Assembly (NCBI GenBank): GCA_034667405.1
Contig: JAXDJX010000019.1
Coordinates: forward strand, 62,001-126,000
Direction: 5' to 3'
DNA length: 64,000 nucleotides
From: JANXVR01 sp034667405
Lineage (GTDB): Bacteria; Actinomycetota; UBA4738; HRBIN12
A model generated the notes under the pieces. That model saw nothing but the letters and a program-made list of their open reading frames with translations, was not told the origin of the DNA and searched no databases. The translations under genes were made by a program, and so were the position numbers. Positions within the stretch are counted from its first letter, which is position 1; the number at the start of each line of letters is the position of its first letter. This document shows, piece by piece, positions 33,657-43,321 of the stretch.

Positions 33657-33662
33657 AGTGTA
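33657..33662 (-). promoter_or_regulatory. -10 element of ispG, leaderless layout
   Basis: TACACT on the minus strand ends 9 nt before the ATG at 33647. Confidence 0.45.
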
Positions 33663-33701
33663 GGTGTGCGCTGATCGAAGCCCGTCCGCGCGGCGCGGAC
33701 G

Positions 33702-34151
33702 TCAACCTCCGAAGACGTGGAAGGTGATGGTGCGATCCTTCGGTTCGTCCATCTCGAAGAAGATGAGGCGCTGCCAGGTTCCGAACCCGGGCTCGCCGGC
33801 GATGACCGGGATGGCATGGCTGGTCGCCGAGAGCAACATCGCCTTGACGTGGGCGTGGCCGTTCTGGCGTTCGCCCGGGTTGAGGTTCTGGGTTCGAACC
33901 TCGAAGTCGTCGTGTTGGTAGTAGACGCCGTCATCGGGAACGAGCTCGGTGAGGTGGCGACGGAAATCCGCTTGGGCGCCGTCCTCCCACTCGTTGATGA
34001 GGAGGGCACATGTGGTGTGGCCGCAGAACGCGATGGCCGCGCCGTCGGTCACGCCGGAGTCCTTGATGGCTCGTTTCAGGTCATCGGTGAGATCCACGAA
34101 CGCGTAGCGCTCCTGGGCCGCGACCGTGACGGTAGTCGTGCTCGACTTCAA
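33702..34151 (-). CDS. YjbQ family protein (UPF0047)
   Basis: A 149-aa protein with the family signatures AIAFCGHTTCALLINEWEDG, NGHAHVKAMLLSATSHAIPV and GTWQRLIFFEMDEP. Members have been linked to weak thiamine-phosphate synthase activity, but the physiological role is unclear. The TTG start overlaps the histidine kinase stop by 4 bp (TTGA), so it is coupled to the two-component genes. Confidence 0.9.
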   Translation of the reverse strand: MKSSTTTVTVAAQERYAFVDLTDDLKRAIKDSGVTDGAAIAFCGHTTCALLINEWEDGAQADFRRHLTELVPDDGVYYQHDDFEVRTQNLNPGERQNGHAHVKAMLLSATSHAIPVIAGEPGFGTWQRLIFFEMDEPKDRTITFHVFGG

Positions 34152-35527
34152 GGGTCCCTCCTGTTCCTGGTCGCCGGGCCTGCCGGTGCGACCGGTAGAT
34201 CGAATGTGAAGACGCTACCGTGTCCGAGTTCGCTCTTCGCCTCGATGTGTCCGCCGTGTGCCTCGACCACCGACCGGGCGATGGCAAGACCGATCCCCGT
34301 TCCGCCGTCTTCTCGGGACCGCGAGGGGTCGACCCGGTAGAAGCGCTCGAAGAGCCGGGGAAGGTGCTCCGGAGCGATGCCGGCGCCCGTGTCTGCGACC
34401 TTGATCTCCACAGACCCATTGTGCCGGTCTGCGGAGACAGTGACCGCCCCCCCATCCGGCGTGAACCGCATCGCGTTGTCCACCAGGTTGAACAACACCT
34501 GATGCACACGCTCCCTATCTGCCGCAACCGCCGGCAGGTCCTCGGGGAGTTCCGCACCCACGGCCACCCGGCGCTCGGGACGGGCCACGCCGATCTCGGA
34601 GATGACCTGGGCAACCAGGGATGGGAGGGGCACGTCCTCGGTATGTAGGGGCACCTCTCCCGATTCCAACCTGGAGAGGTCGAGGAGTTGCTCCACCAAC
34701 CGGCCGAGTCTCTCGGACTGGGTGAGCATCACCTGGAGGGTCTCCGGATCCGGTTGTTCCACGCCGTCCAGCAGGTTTTCCAGGTGCGCCCTGATGGCCG
34801 TGATCGGTGTTTTGAGCTCATGCGAGACATTCGCGACAAGGTCCCGCCGGGACTGCTCCAGATGCTCCAACTCAGAACTCATCCGATTGAACGCCACCGC
34901 GAGCCGCCCGACCTCGTCCCGGCTCTTCGTCTCGACGCGGACGGAATAGTCACCGGTCTGCATCCTGGTCGCAGCGTCGGCCATGTCTCGCAGCGGCTGC
35001 GTCATCCCGCGCGCAAGGAGCCTCGCCATGAGGAGCGCCACGAACGAGGCCACCGTTCCGGTGAGGAGGAACTGCCACCAGAACTTCCCCAGGAAACGGA
35101 AGGTCGTGCCGACTCGGCCGAAGAATCCCCGCGAGGGAGCCGGCTGCAGGGCGTAGACCATGTGATCGACCTGGTCGCCTACGAGGACCGGTACGACCGC
35201 GTATTCGAGCGAGCCGCTGATCCCGACATGGACCAGTGCATCCGTGAAGATCGGGAAGTCCGGAGGCTTCACGCCGCTGAGGAGCGTGCCGTCCGGCAAG
35301 ATGGAGACGACCGTGATCCCACCCACTGCTGGGGCCGTGATGAGGCCGTTCGCCGCGCGACGCGCGACGGTGAGCAGGTGGAGTCGGTCGGAATCGTGCG
35401 AACTTTCCCGCAGGGCGTAGCCGAGCATGAGAACGACCAGCAGCACGGTCATCCCTACCGCGAACACGATGGTGGAGCCGAGCTTCGCTCGGATGGTGGG
35501 AAGTTTCTCCAGGGGGCGGGTTCGCAT
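34148..35527 (-). CDS. Two-component sensor histidine kinase
   Basis: About 459 aa. Membrane helices are near residues 18-38 and 152-172, with an extracytoplasmic sensor of about 110 residues between them (VVSILPDGTLLSG). A HAMP domain follows (to about 222). The H-box SHELKTPITAIRAHLE carries the phospho-accepting His236. ATP-binding boxes are NLVDNAMRFTPDGG, DTGAGIAPEHLPRLFERFYR and GGTGIGLAI. It resembles MtrB/PhoR-type kinases. The start is the ATG at 35527 (alternative 35545, overlapping the regulator stop). The signal is unknown. Confidence 0.93.
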   Translation of the reverse strand: MRTRPLEKLPTIRAKLGSTIVFAVGMTVLLVVLMLGYALRESSHDSDRLHLLTVARRAANGLITAPAVGGITVVSILPDGTLLSGVKPPDFPIFTDALVHVGISGSLEYAVVPVLVGDQVDHMVYALQPAPSRGFFGRVGTTFRFLGKFWWQFLLTGTVASFVALLMARLLARGMTQPLRDMADAATRMQTGDYSVRVETKSRDEVGRLAVAFNRMSSELEHLEQSRRDLVANVSHELKTPITAIRAHLENLLDGVEQPDPETLQVMLTQSERLGRLVEQLLDLSRLESGEVPLHTEDVPLPSLVAQVISEIGVARPERRVAVGAELPEDLPAVAADRERVHQVLFNLVDNAMRFTPDGGAVTVSADRHNGSVEIKVADTGAGIAPEHLPRLFERFYRVDPSRSREDGGTGIGLAIARSVVEAHGGHIEAKSELGHGSVFTFDLPVAPAGPATRNRRDP

Positions 35528-35537
35528 CTTGACCCAC

Positions 35538-36233
35538 CTACCCATTCCCCTTGAAGGCGTATCCCACACCGTGGACGGTTCTGATGAACCGAGGCTCGTT
35601 GCCATCCTCGCCGAGCTTGCGGCGGATGCGCGCAACGTGCGAATCCACCACGCGCCCTCCGGCGTAGTCGCGATAGCCCCACACGCGGTCCATGAGTTGT
35701 TCGCGACTGAGCACCACCCCGGGGTCACGAGCCAACGACAGGAGGATCTCGAACTCGAGCGGCGTGAGACCGATCTCCTCGTCATCGACGGTCACCCTGC
35801 GCCGGTCCGGATCGATGAGCAGCCCGTCATGTTCGAGCGGGCCGTCGCTTCGCTGGGCCTGCATGCGCTCCATGCGACGCAGGATCGCCTTCACCCGTGC
35901 CGCGAGCTCGCGGAGGCTGAACGGTTTGGTGAGGTAGTCGTCCGCCCCCACCGCGAACCCCGCGACCTTGTCGGTCTCCTCCGTCTTGGCTGTGAGCATC
36001 AGCACCGGCGTCCAGGAGTGGCGTTGGATCTCCTTACAGACCTCTAGACCGTCCATGCCGGGGAGCATGAGGTCGAGAACGACCATGTCGGGCTTGTGTT
36101 CGGCGTGCGCCGCGATGGCTTGAGGGCCGTCGAACGCCACGATCACACGGTAGCCCTCGGATTCGAGCCGGGCTCGGACGGCTTCGGCGATGGCTTCCTC
36201 GTCATCGACGACGAGCACGGTCTGTTCGGGCAT
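35538..36233 (-). CDS. Two-component response regulator, OmpR/PhoB family
   Basis: A 231-aa regulator. The receiver domain has the acidic pair VVDDEEA, the phosphorylation site Asp54 in MVVLDLMLPGMDG, and the conserved Lys in DDYLTKPFSLREL. The winged-helix DNA-binding domain has LTPLEFEILLSLARDPGVVLSREQLMDRVWGY and RVVDSHVARIRRKLGEDG. It precedes its cognate kinase. TACCAT lies 6 nt before the ATG. Target genes cannot be inferred here. Confidence 0.95.
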   Translation of the reverse strand: MPEQTVLVVDDEEAIAEAVRARLESEGYRVIVAFDGPQAIAAHAEHKPDMVVLDLMLPGMDGLEVCKEIQRHSWTPVLMLTAKTEETDKVAGFAVGADDYLTKPFSLRELAARVKAILRRMERMQAQRSDGPLEHDGLLIDPDRRRVTVDDEEIGLTPLEFEILLSLARDPGVVLSREQLMDRVWGYRDYAGGRVVDSHVARIRRKLGEDGNEPRFIRTVHGVGYAFKGNG

Positions 36234-36239
36234 GCGCCC

Positions 36240-36245
36240 ATGGTA
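36240..36245 (-). promoter_or_regulatory. -10 element of the response regulator gene, leaderless layout
   Basis: TACCAT on the minus strand ends 6 nt before the ATG at 36233. Confidence 0.5.
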
Positions 36246-36319
36246 GCGGGGCAGCGTGTTGGCCCTGTCCTGCGGATATGGAGAAAGTGTTGCGACGTAC
36301 AGAAACTCGCGAGGCGACG

Positions 36320-37438
36320 CTACCGGTTGGTCATCGGCTGCACGACGTCCAGCACGGCCGTCGCGAGCACGAAGATGACCAGGAATCCGATGACGACCGC
36401 CGCGACGGGGATCACTCGTCGGTAGTCCACCGCCTTCCCCCGGACCTTCTCGATGGCAAGGAGCGCCAGATGCCCGCCGTCGAACGGGGGAAGCGGGACC
36501 AGGTTCACCAGCCCGATGAAGACGGTGATCAGGCCGAGGAGCTGAAGGAGATTCCCCCAGGCACCGTGCGAGACCAGGACCCCCGTCTGCTGCCCGACTC
36601 CGACCAGGCTTTGACCCCCTTTCGGATCGCGTGCGGTCCCATGGACCAGGCTGTCATACAGGTGCGACACGCCAGAGGGACCGAATACATGGCCCACCGA
36701 ATCGACCGTGAAGTCGGCCGACCACCACAGCCACCAACCGCCTTGGGTAACGGACTTCAGCACGCCCGGGTGGGAACGACCCAGGAAGATCCCGATACGA
36801 CCTCTCACCACCTTGCCGAACCCGTTCTTCACGGGCTGCGGGGTCATGGTCACCGTCAGCCGCGTGCCACCGCGCTCGATTCTGTAGTCGACCGGCTCCC
36901 CGACATGTGCGGTCACATAGGTCGAGAGCTGTTCGGGCGTTGGGTCGCTCAGGTCCCCGACCCCGACGATGACGTCCCCCGGTTGCAGGCCGGCGAGTTT
37001 CGCGGGCGACGTCGTTCCGTTCAAGGTCTGCGCGATCGAACCGACGACCGGCTGGGTAGTTGCCGGATCACCGAAGAAGAAGACCCAGGAACCGAAGATG
37101 AGGACCGCGATGAGGAAATGCACGCCCGGTCCGCAGAAGATGACCAGCGCCCGTTGCCAGATGGGCTTGGAGCCGTAGGCGCGAGGGCGATCCGCCTCCG
37201 CCACCTCCTCGTAGGGGTTCATCCCGGCGATCTTCACGTACCCCCCGCCAGGGATGGCCTTCACCCCGTATTCGATCTCCCCCCGTTTCGTCGACCAGAG
37301 CTTGGGTCCGAAGCCGATGAAGTACTCCTGGATCTTGAACCCGAACTTCTTCGCGACCAAGAGGTGCCCGAGTTCGTGGAGAGATACGAGGATGGTGAGG
37401 TAGCCGAGCAGGAGAAGGAACCCAAGGGCGAATTGCAT
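36320..37438 (-). CDS. rseP: Site-2 intramembrane metalloprotease, RseP/Rip1 family
   Basis: A 372-aa membrane protease. The zinc motif HELGH is at residues 21-25 in the first membrane helix, GGGYVKIAGMNPYEE follows, and a central PDZ domain spans about 130-210 (AKLAGLQPGDVIVGVGDLSDPTPEQL). The second active-site helix has NLVPLPPFDGGHL. Family members cut anti-sigma factors and other membrane proteins in regulated proteolysis. It lies 7 bp downstream of dxr in the dxr-rseP-(ispG) arrangement typical of actinobacteria. Confidence 0.95.
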   Translation of the reverse strand: MQFALGFLLLLGYLTILVSLHELGHLLVAKKFGFKIQEYFIGFGPKLWSTKRGEIEYGVKAIPGGGYVKIAGMNPYEEVAEADRPRAYGSKPIWQRALVIFCGPGVHFLIAVLIFGSWVFFFGDPATTQPVVGSIAQTLNGTTSPAKLAGLQPGDVIVGVGDLSDPTPEQLSTYVTAHVGEPVDYRIERGGTRLTVTMTPQPVKNGFGKVVRGRIGIFLGRSHPGVLKSVTQGGWWLWWSADFTVDSVGHVFGPSGVSHLYDSLVHGTARDPKGGQSLVGVGQQTGVLVSHGAWGNLLQLLGLITVFIGLVNLVPLPPFDGGHLALLAIEKVRGKAVDYRRVIPVAAVVIGFLVIFVLATAVLDVVQPMTNR

Positions 37439-37445
37439 GCCCGGG

Positions 37446-38603
37446 CTACCGCTCCTCGGCGAGTTCGGCCGCGCGCTGGCGGGCCCAGGTGTCGGCGCGT
37501 TCGATGTTCACGATGGAAACGACCGATGCAGGCTCGTGCTCGTCGACGACCGTCTGCACCAGTTCGACGATACGGGTGAGCGGGATCTTGCTTTCCAAAA
37601 ACGCCATCACGGCGACCTCGTTCGCTGCATTCATCACCGCGGGGAACGTGGAGCCGAGTCCACCCACTCGGTAGGCGAGGTCCACCGCGGGGAACGCCTC
37701 GCGGTCGAGTGGCTCGAAGTTGAGCGGGCGATCCGTGAGCGGGACCGAGTCGACTCCGTGGTGGAGCCGCTCGGGCCACGCAAGGGCGAGCTGGATGGGC
37801 AGGCGCATGTCGGGGACCGCCATCTCCGCACGCATGGAGCCGTCGTGGAACTCAGCCATCGCATGCACCAGGCCTTCGGGGTGGATGACCACGTGGATCT
37901 GCGAGTACTCAAGATCGAAGAGGTAGTGGGCCTCGATGACCTCGAGGCCCTTGTTCATCAGCGTCGCGGAGTCGATGGTGATCTTCGGGCCCATCGCCCA
38001 GACTGGATGCTGGAGGGCCTCCTTGACCGAGGCGCGCTGCAGTTCCCGATGGGTCCATCCTCGGAAGGGTCCACCGCTCCCCGTGATGACGACGCGCTTG
38101 AGATCCTCGCGGCGCTCGTGGCGGATCGCCATCGCGAGAGCCGCGTGCTCTGAGTCGACGGGAAGCAGCCGTTCGGGTTCGCCCTTCACGAGGTCCATGA
38201 CGAGCTCACCGCCGACCACGAGGGATTCCTTGTTCGCGAGCGCCAGGGTCTTGCCACTCTGCAGCGCCGCCAACGTCGGACTGAGGCCGGCGGAGCCGAC
38301 CAGGGCGTTGAGCACCATGTCCGCGCCGGTCTCCCGAGCCAGCGTCTCTGCCGATTCAGGCCCCACGATGAGTTCGACACCGGGAAGACCACCGAGCTTC
38401 TCCTTGATGGTCCCGGCGGCGCTCTCGTCGGCGATCCCGACCAGCGGCGGCAGGAACTCCCGGATCTGCCCGAGGAGCAGTTCGATGTTGCTGCCCCCTG
38501 CGGACAGCCCGACCACTTTGAAGCGCTCGGGGTTCCGACGAACGACGTCCAGCGCCTGGGTGCCGACGGATCCCGTCGAACCCAGGATCGTGAGCTGTCT
38601 CAT
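37446..38603 (-). CDS. dxr: 1-Deoxy-D-xylulose 5-phosphate reductoisomerase
   Basis: A 385-aa NADPH enzyme that commits carbon to the MEP isoprenoid pathway. The Rossmann motif LTILGSTGSVGTQALDVV opens the protein; ALANKESLVVGGELV, PVDSEHAALAM and ITGSGGPFRG form the active site. TAGGCT lies 7 nt before the ATG. The related pathway gene ispG is nearby. Confidence 0.96.
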   Translation of the reverse strand: MRQLTILGSTGSVGTQALDVVRRNPERFKVVGLSAGGSNIELLLGQIREFLPPLVGIADESAAGTIKEKLGGLPGVELIVGPESAETLARETGADMVLNALVGSAGLSPTLAALQSGKTLALANKESLVVGGELVMDLVKGEPERLLPVDSEHAALAMAIRHERREDLKRVVITGSGGPFRGWTHRELQRASVKEALQHPVWAMGPKITIDSATLMNKGLEVIEAHYLFDLEYSQIHVVIHPEGLVHAMAEFHDGSMRAEMAVPDMRLPIQLALAWPERLHHGVDSVPLTDRPLNFEPLDREAFPAVDLAYRVGGLGSTFPAVMNAANEVAVMAFLESKIPLTRIVELVQTVVDEHEPASVVSIVNIERADTWARQRAAELAEER

Positions 38604-38610
38604 GTCCCCC

Positions 38611-38616
38611 AGCCTA
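38611..38616 (-). promoter_or_regulatory. -10 element of dxr, leaderless layout
   Basis: TAGGCT on the minus strand ends 7 nt before the ATG at 38603, in the 39-bp gap after cdsA. Confidence 0.5.
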
Positions 38617-38642
38617 CCCCGGGTCGGGCGAAAACCTGCAGA

Positions 38643-40277
38643 TCAGCCGAACACGATCCGGATGACCAGGAATGCCGCGGGCGCCACGAACAGGAGGGAA
38701 TCGATCCGGTCCAAGATCCCCCCGTGACCCGGCAGGATGCTGCCCATGTCCTTGATCCCCATATCGCGCTTCACCAACGACTCGGCCAGATCCCCGAATG
38801 TCGCCGCAAGCCCGACGACGATGCCTAACAGGGCTGCGTCCAGCTTGTGATCGGTGAAGACCGACACGAGCGACGGCATGAGGACCATCGCCACGATGAG
38901 CGTGACCACGAGGGCGCCGATGAAGCCTTCCCATGATTTCTTCGGGCTCGTGTTCGGGGCGAGTGGCCGTTCGACCCAAGTACCGCCCCAGACCGACCCG
39001 ATCAAGAAAGCGAAGGTGTCATAGATGAAGGTAAGGGCGATCACCGAGAACACGAGCTTCTTGCTCTCCGTCACGTTCCCCACGTGCAGCAGGGCCACGA
39101 GGTAGCCCGCCAACAATGGGATCCACGCCATGTTGAAGATCGTCAGGCCGATGTTCTGCAACAGATGTGAGCGGTGTGCCGGAGGGACCGTCATGAACCA
39201 GAGGAACGTGGCGATCGTTCCCAGCGCGAACATCGCGAGGAGGCCCGGTTCGCCGTGGTAATACGCGCCCGCCATCATCAGGACACCCGAGACCAATCCG
39301 ACCGCCGTTGCCGGTTGATACTTGTGCTTGACCATCACCCCGAAGAGTTCGCCCTGGGCAACGAGCACGATCACCGTTGCGAGGATCCAAAATGCTCCCG
39401 TCCCGATGAGCAGGCTCCCCAGGGAGAGACCGGCGAGCACGAGGCCCGTCATGAAGGCCGCCGGCACGTCGCGCTCACCACCCGCGCCGCCTCGGCGGTC
39501 GAGTTCGGCTCCGACCTCAACCGACGTGGGCTCCTGCCAGCTGGGGCCACCGAGCCCTTCGTCCGCTCCGACGATGACCGTACGCGGGGCGCCGTCGGCT
39601 TCGTCCATATCCGCGAGGATGTCGTCCTCGACGGCGACGGCACCGGGTTCGGCGAGCAGATCGTCGCCGGCCTCAGGGTCTGATCCGCCGATCACCACAT
39701 CGTCATCCTCGCCGTCCTCGAAGGGAACGACGGCCTCGGTGCGTGGATCGCGCTCTAGCGTGCCACCGAAGTGTTCGACGGCTTCGCGAACCTCGGCATC
39801 GGAGGGTTCGTTGAGGAAGGCCGGCATGGGCTGCGTCTCGCGCGAGACGCGAACGTCCGGCTCATCGTCGGGCAGATACATCAGGTCTGCCCCTTCCTCT
39901 CCGGCCGAGGGATCGAAGAGATCGGCCTGACCGCCGCGAAGCTCCGCATCCAATCCGGCAGGGACCGTTGTTTCGTCGATGTCCTCTTCCCCTTCACCGA
40001 GCAGATCATCGATCGGCGCCATGACAGAGGTGTCGTACCAGGCGGCATCGGGCTCGTCGGTCTCGCTCTCAGGGAGTTCACCGATCAGGGGAGGCGGCGG
40101 CGTCTGGGCCGGCTCGTCGGGGGCGGACGTCGTGCCGTGCACGGAGACATGCTCCTCGCTGGGTGACGCGCCGACGCCGGTCTCGGCGGGTTCGTCCCAG
40201 TCAACGTCTTTGATCGGCGCGAAGAACTTGTCCAGGTCTTCGAATAGATCGTCGCCCTCGCGCTTGTCGTCGGCCAC
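38643..40277 (-). CDS. cdsA: Phosphatidate cytidylyltransferase with long acidic N-terminal extension
   Basis: A 544-aa protein. About 260 N-terminal residues are low-complexity and acidic (EGDDLFEDLDKFFAPIKDVDWDEP, repeated Asp/Glu runs). The C-terminal 280 residues form a normal multi-helix CdsA with TFIYDTFAFLIGSVWGG, SPKKSWEGFIGALVV and the signature KDMGSILPGHGGILDRIDSLLF. CdsA makes CDP-diacylglycerol for phospholipids. The extension roughly doubles the usual length and shows no domain I know. The GTG overlaps the frr stop (TAGTG). Confidence 0.93.
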   Translation of the reverse strand: MADDKREGDDLFEDLDKFFAPIKDVDWDEPAETGVGASPSEEHVSVHGTTSAPDEPAQTPPPPLIGELPESETDEPDAAWYDTSVMAPIDDLLGEGEEDIDETTVPAGLDAELRGGQADLFDPSAGEEGADLMYLPDDEPDVRVSRETQPMPAFLNEPSDAEVREAVEHFGGTLERDPRTEAVVPFEDGEDDDVVIGGSDPEAGDDLLAEPGAVAVEDDILADMDEADGAPRTVIVGADEGLGGPSWQEPTSVEVGAELDRRGGAGGERDVPAAFMTGLVLAGLSLGSLLIGTGAFWILATVIVLVAQGELFGVMVKHKYQPATAVGLVSGVLMMAGAYYHGEPGLLAMFALGTIATFLWFMTVPPAHRSHLLQNIGLTIFNMAWIPLLAGYLVALLHVGNVTESKKLVFSVIALTFIYDTFAFLIGSVWGGTWVERPLAPNTSPKKSWEGFIGALVVTLIVAMVLMPSLVSVFTDHKLDAALLGIVVGLAATFGDLAESLVKRDMGIKDMGSILPGHGGILDRIDSLLFVAPAAFLVIRIVFG

Positions 40278-40837
40278 TAGACCTCCATCAGCTCCTGCTC
40301 CTTATGGCGTTGGATCTCATCGATCTCAGCCACGAAGCGGTCGGTTAGCTTCTGCAGTTCCTTCTCACCGCGTGCCAGCTCATCTTGGGAGATGGCGGAG
40401 TCCTTCTCAAGCTTCTCCATCTGCTCCTTGGCGTGGCGGCGGACGTTCCGAACGGCAACCCGGCCGTCTTCTGCCCTGCCGTGCAGCTGTTTGACCAGCT
40501 CTTTCCGACGTTCCTGCGTGAGCGGCGGGAAGCCCAAGCGGATGACATTTCCGTCGTTGGACGGAGTGATCCCCAGGTCACTGGTCTGGATGGCCTTCTC
40601 GATGGCCCCGAGCGATGTCTTGTCGAACGGGTGCACCATGAGGGTGCGAGGTTCGGGCACGTTGATGGACGCGAGTTGATTGAGCGGGACGGGAGTCCCG
40701 TAGTACTCGACGGTGACGCGGTTGAGGACCGTTGCCGAAGCGCGTCCCGTGCGGATACCGGCGAGATCTTCCTTGAGATGCGTGACGGCTTTCTCCATCT
40801 TCTCCGCGCCGTCTTTCAGGCTCTGGTCTACGGTCAT
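40277..40837 (-). CDS. frr: Ribosome recycling factor
   Basis: A 186-aa factor that with EF-G splits post-termination ribosomes. GRASATVLNRVTVEYYGTPVPLNQLASINVPEPRTLMVHPFDK and VIRLGFPPLTQERRKELVK are full family signatures. Length is standard. It abuts pyrH by 1 bp. Confidence 0.97.
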   Translation of the reverse strand: MTVDQSLKDGAEKMEKAVTHLKEDLAGIRTGRASATVLNRVTVEYYGTPVPLNQLASINVPEPRTLMVHPFDKTSLGAIEKAIQTSDLGITPSNDGNVIRLGFPPLTQERRKELVKQLHGRAEDGRVAVRNVRRHAKEQMEKLEKDSAISQDELARGEKELQKLTDRFVAEIDEIQRHKEQELMEV

Positions 40838-41575
40838 TCACACGCCCCCGTGCACGAGCGTGCCGATGGGTTCGCCGGTGACCACCCGGCGGATGTTCCC
40901 CTCCTGGCGGAGGTCGAACACGATGATAGGCAGCGAGTTCTCCCGGCAGAGCGACACAGCGGTTGCATCCATGACCTCGTAGCCCTCGCGCAACATGTCC
41001 GTGTACTGCAACTGATCGAACCGGCTGGCGGTGGGATCGACGTTGGGGTCGGCCGTGTACACGCCATCCACCTTCGTCCCTTTGAGGAGCGCGTCCGCGC
41101 CGATCTCGAGGGCCCGTTGCGCTGCGCAGGTGTCCGTGGAGAAGTAGGGCACCCCGAGCCCGGCGGCGAACACCACGACACGACCCTTCTCCAGATGCCG
41201 CCTGGCCCGCAGCGGGACGAACGGCTCCGCGACCTGCGCCATACTGATCGCGGTCTGTACGCGGGTACTCACGTGGATCTTCTCCAGGGCATCCTGGAGC
41301 GCCAAGGCGTTCATGACGGTGGCGAGCATCCCCATGTAGTCGGCCCGGTTGCGATCGATGCCGGCGGCCTGACGGCCGCGCCAGATGTTGCCGCCGCCCA
41401 CGACGATCGCGGTCTGCACGCCGAGGTCAACGATCTCAGCAAGCTGACGGGCCACGAGCGCGGTGGCCTCGGCGTTGATGCCACTCTGTTGGTTCCCGGG
41501 AGCAAAGGCCTCACCGGAGAGCTTCAGGAGGACCCGACCATAGGTCGGCCGCCCGTTCGCATCCCCATCGGCCAT
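40838..41575 (-). CDS. pyrH: Uridylate kinase
   Basis: A 245-aa bacterial UMP kinase of the amino-acid-kinase fold. RVLLKLSGEAFAPGNQQSGI opens the protein, AIVVGGGNIWRGRQAAG is the glycine loop, and GTGEPIGTLVHGG-like residues end it. It supplies UDP for RNA and cell-wall sugars. Standard order tsf-pyrH-frr. Confidence 0.96.
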   Translation of the reverse strand: MADGDANGRPTYGRVLLKLSGEAFAPGNQQSGINAEATALVARQLAEIVDLGVQTAIVVGGGNIWRGRQAAGIDRNRADYMGMLATVMNALALQDALEKIHVSTRVQTAISMAQVAEPFVPLRARRHLEKGRVVVFAAGLGVPYFSTDTCAAQRALEIGADALLKGTKVDGVYTADPNVDPTASRFDQLQYTDMLREGYEVMDATAVSLCRENSLPIIVFDLRQEGNIRRVVTGEPIGTLVHGGV

Positions 41576-41583
41576 ATGCGCTC

Positions 41584-42191
<608 letters not shown>

Positions 42192-42192
<1 letters not shown>

Positions 42193-43142
42193 CAGCCCTC
42201 CTGTGACGGTGCTGCCGCAGCGACCTCGGCAGCCACCGGGGGCTCGACCGACACCTCAGCCTCGTCGGGCTTCGTTGGGTCCTCGGCGTCTTCGATCGCG
42301 GTCGGTGACGCCGGAGCATCTGGTTCGAAGACCGTGCTGGCGGCGATCGCGGCGGCGTCCTCGGGTGAGGGCACCTCGTCGACCTCAGCCGGCGCTGCTT
42401 GGGACTTCACGCCGGGGCGGCCGGGAGTTCCGGTGGCGCGCTCCACGGCCTCGTCCTTGGCCATGCCGTAGCCCTCCTGTAGCGCGTCGGCCACCATGCG
42501 GGCGACCAACGTGACCGCACGGATCGCGTCGTCGTTCCCCGGGATGACGAAGTCCACCTCGTCGGGGTCGCAGTTGGTGTCCACGATCGCGATGACCGGG
42601 ATGCCGAGCTTCCGGGCCTCGGTGACGGCGATGTGCTCCTTCTTCGTGTCGACCACGAAGACGGCGTCGGGGAGACGCTCAAGGCCCTTGAGGCCGCCCA
42701 GGTTGCGTTCGAGCTTCTCGCGCTCGTGGCGGAGACGGATCGCTTCCTTCTTGGGCAGGTAATCCAGAGCGCCGGTCGTCTCCATCTCGCCCAGTTCGCG
42801 CAAGCGGATCAGTCGTTTGGAGATGGTGGCGAAGTTGGTCAGCATGCCTCCCAGCCAGCGATGGTTGACGTAGGGCATGCCTACCCGCGTGGCGTGCTCG
42901 GAGACAACTTCCTGGGCCTGCTTCTTCGTCCCGATGAACAGGATGATGCCTCGACGACGGCCGAGGCCCAAGACGAACTCGTGGGTCTCCTCGATGCCGG
43001 CCAGGCTCTTCTCGAGGTCGATGATGTAGATGCCGGCCCGCTCGCCGTAGAGGTAGCGGTGCATCTTCGGGTTCCACCGTCGGGTCTGGTGTCCGAAATG
43101 GACCCCAGCCTCAAGCAGTTCCCGTCGCGTAACGACAGGCAC
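42192..43142 (-). CDS. rpsB: 30S ribosomal protein S2 with acidic C-terminal extension
   Basis: A 316-aa protein. The S2 core (residues 1-235) has ELLEAGVHFGHQTRRWNPKM, VNHRWLGGMLTN and PVIAIVDTNCDPDEVDFVIPGNDDAIRAV. The last 70 or so residues are an Ala/Pro/Glu-rich tail absent from most S2 proteins. GGAG precedes the GTG start. It heads rpsB-tsf-pyrH-frr-cdsA. Confidence 0.96.
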
Positions 43143-43274
43143 GATGGTGCTCCTTTCGGTTTTTCCTCCGCCCGGATCTTCCCGGCCCCGGCCCCTGCGC
43201 TTCCGCGATGGGGACCCCGGTGGCGAACGGTCCTCGGGCGTGTGTGCTCGGCTCTCGCCGGCGGGGGGAGTTTA
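43143..43274 (-). promoter_or_regulatory. rpsB promoter and leader
   Basis: The 179-bp gap before rpsB holds a TAAACT hexamer on the minus strand at 43269-43274, which would give a leader of about 120 nt ending in a GGAG ribosome-binding site. The leader is very GC rich and can fold, so an S2-responsive leader is possible, but I could not match it to a known motif. Confidence 0.35.
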
Positions 43275-43321
43275 GCAGCGAGGTCCCGAGCGCGCCCCGG
43301 CCTGTCTGCGCGGCATGACGC

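Noticed and set aside
36278..37579. 433-codon plus-strand frame opposite rseP
   Set aside because: It is antisense to a clear RseP with all motifs and shows shadow composition.
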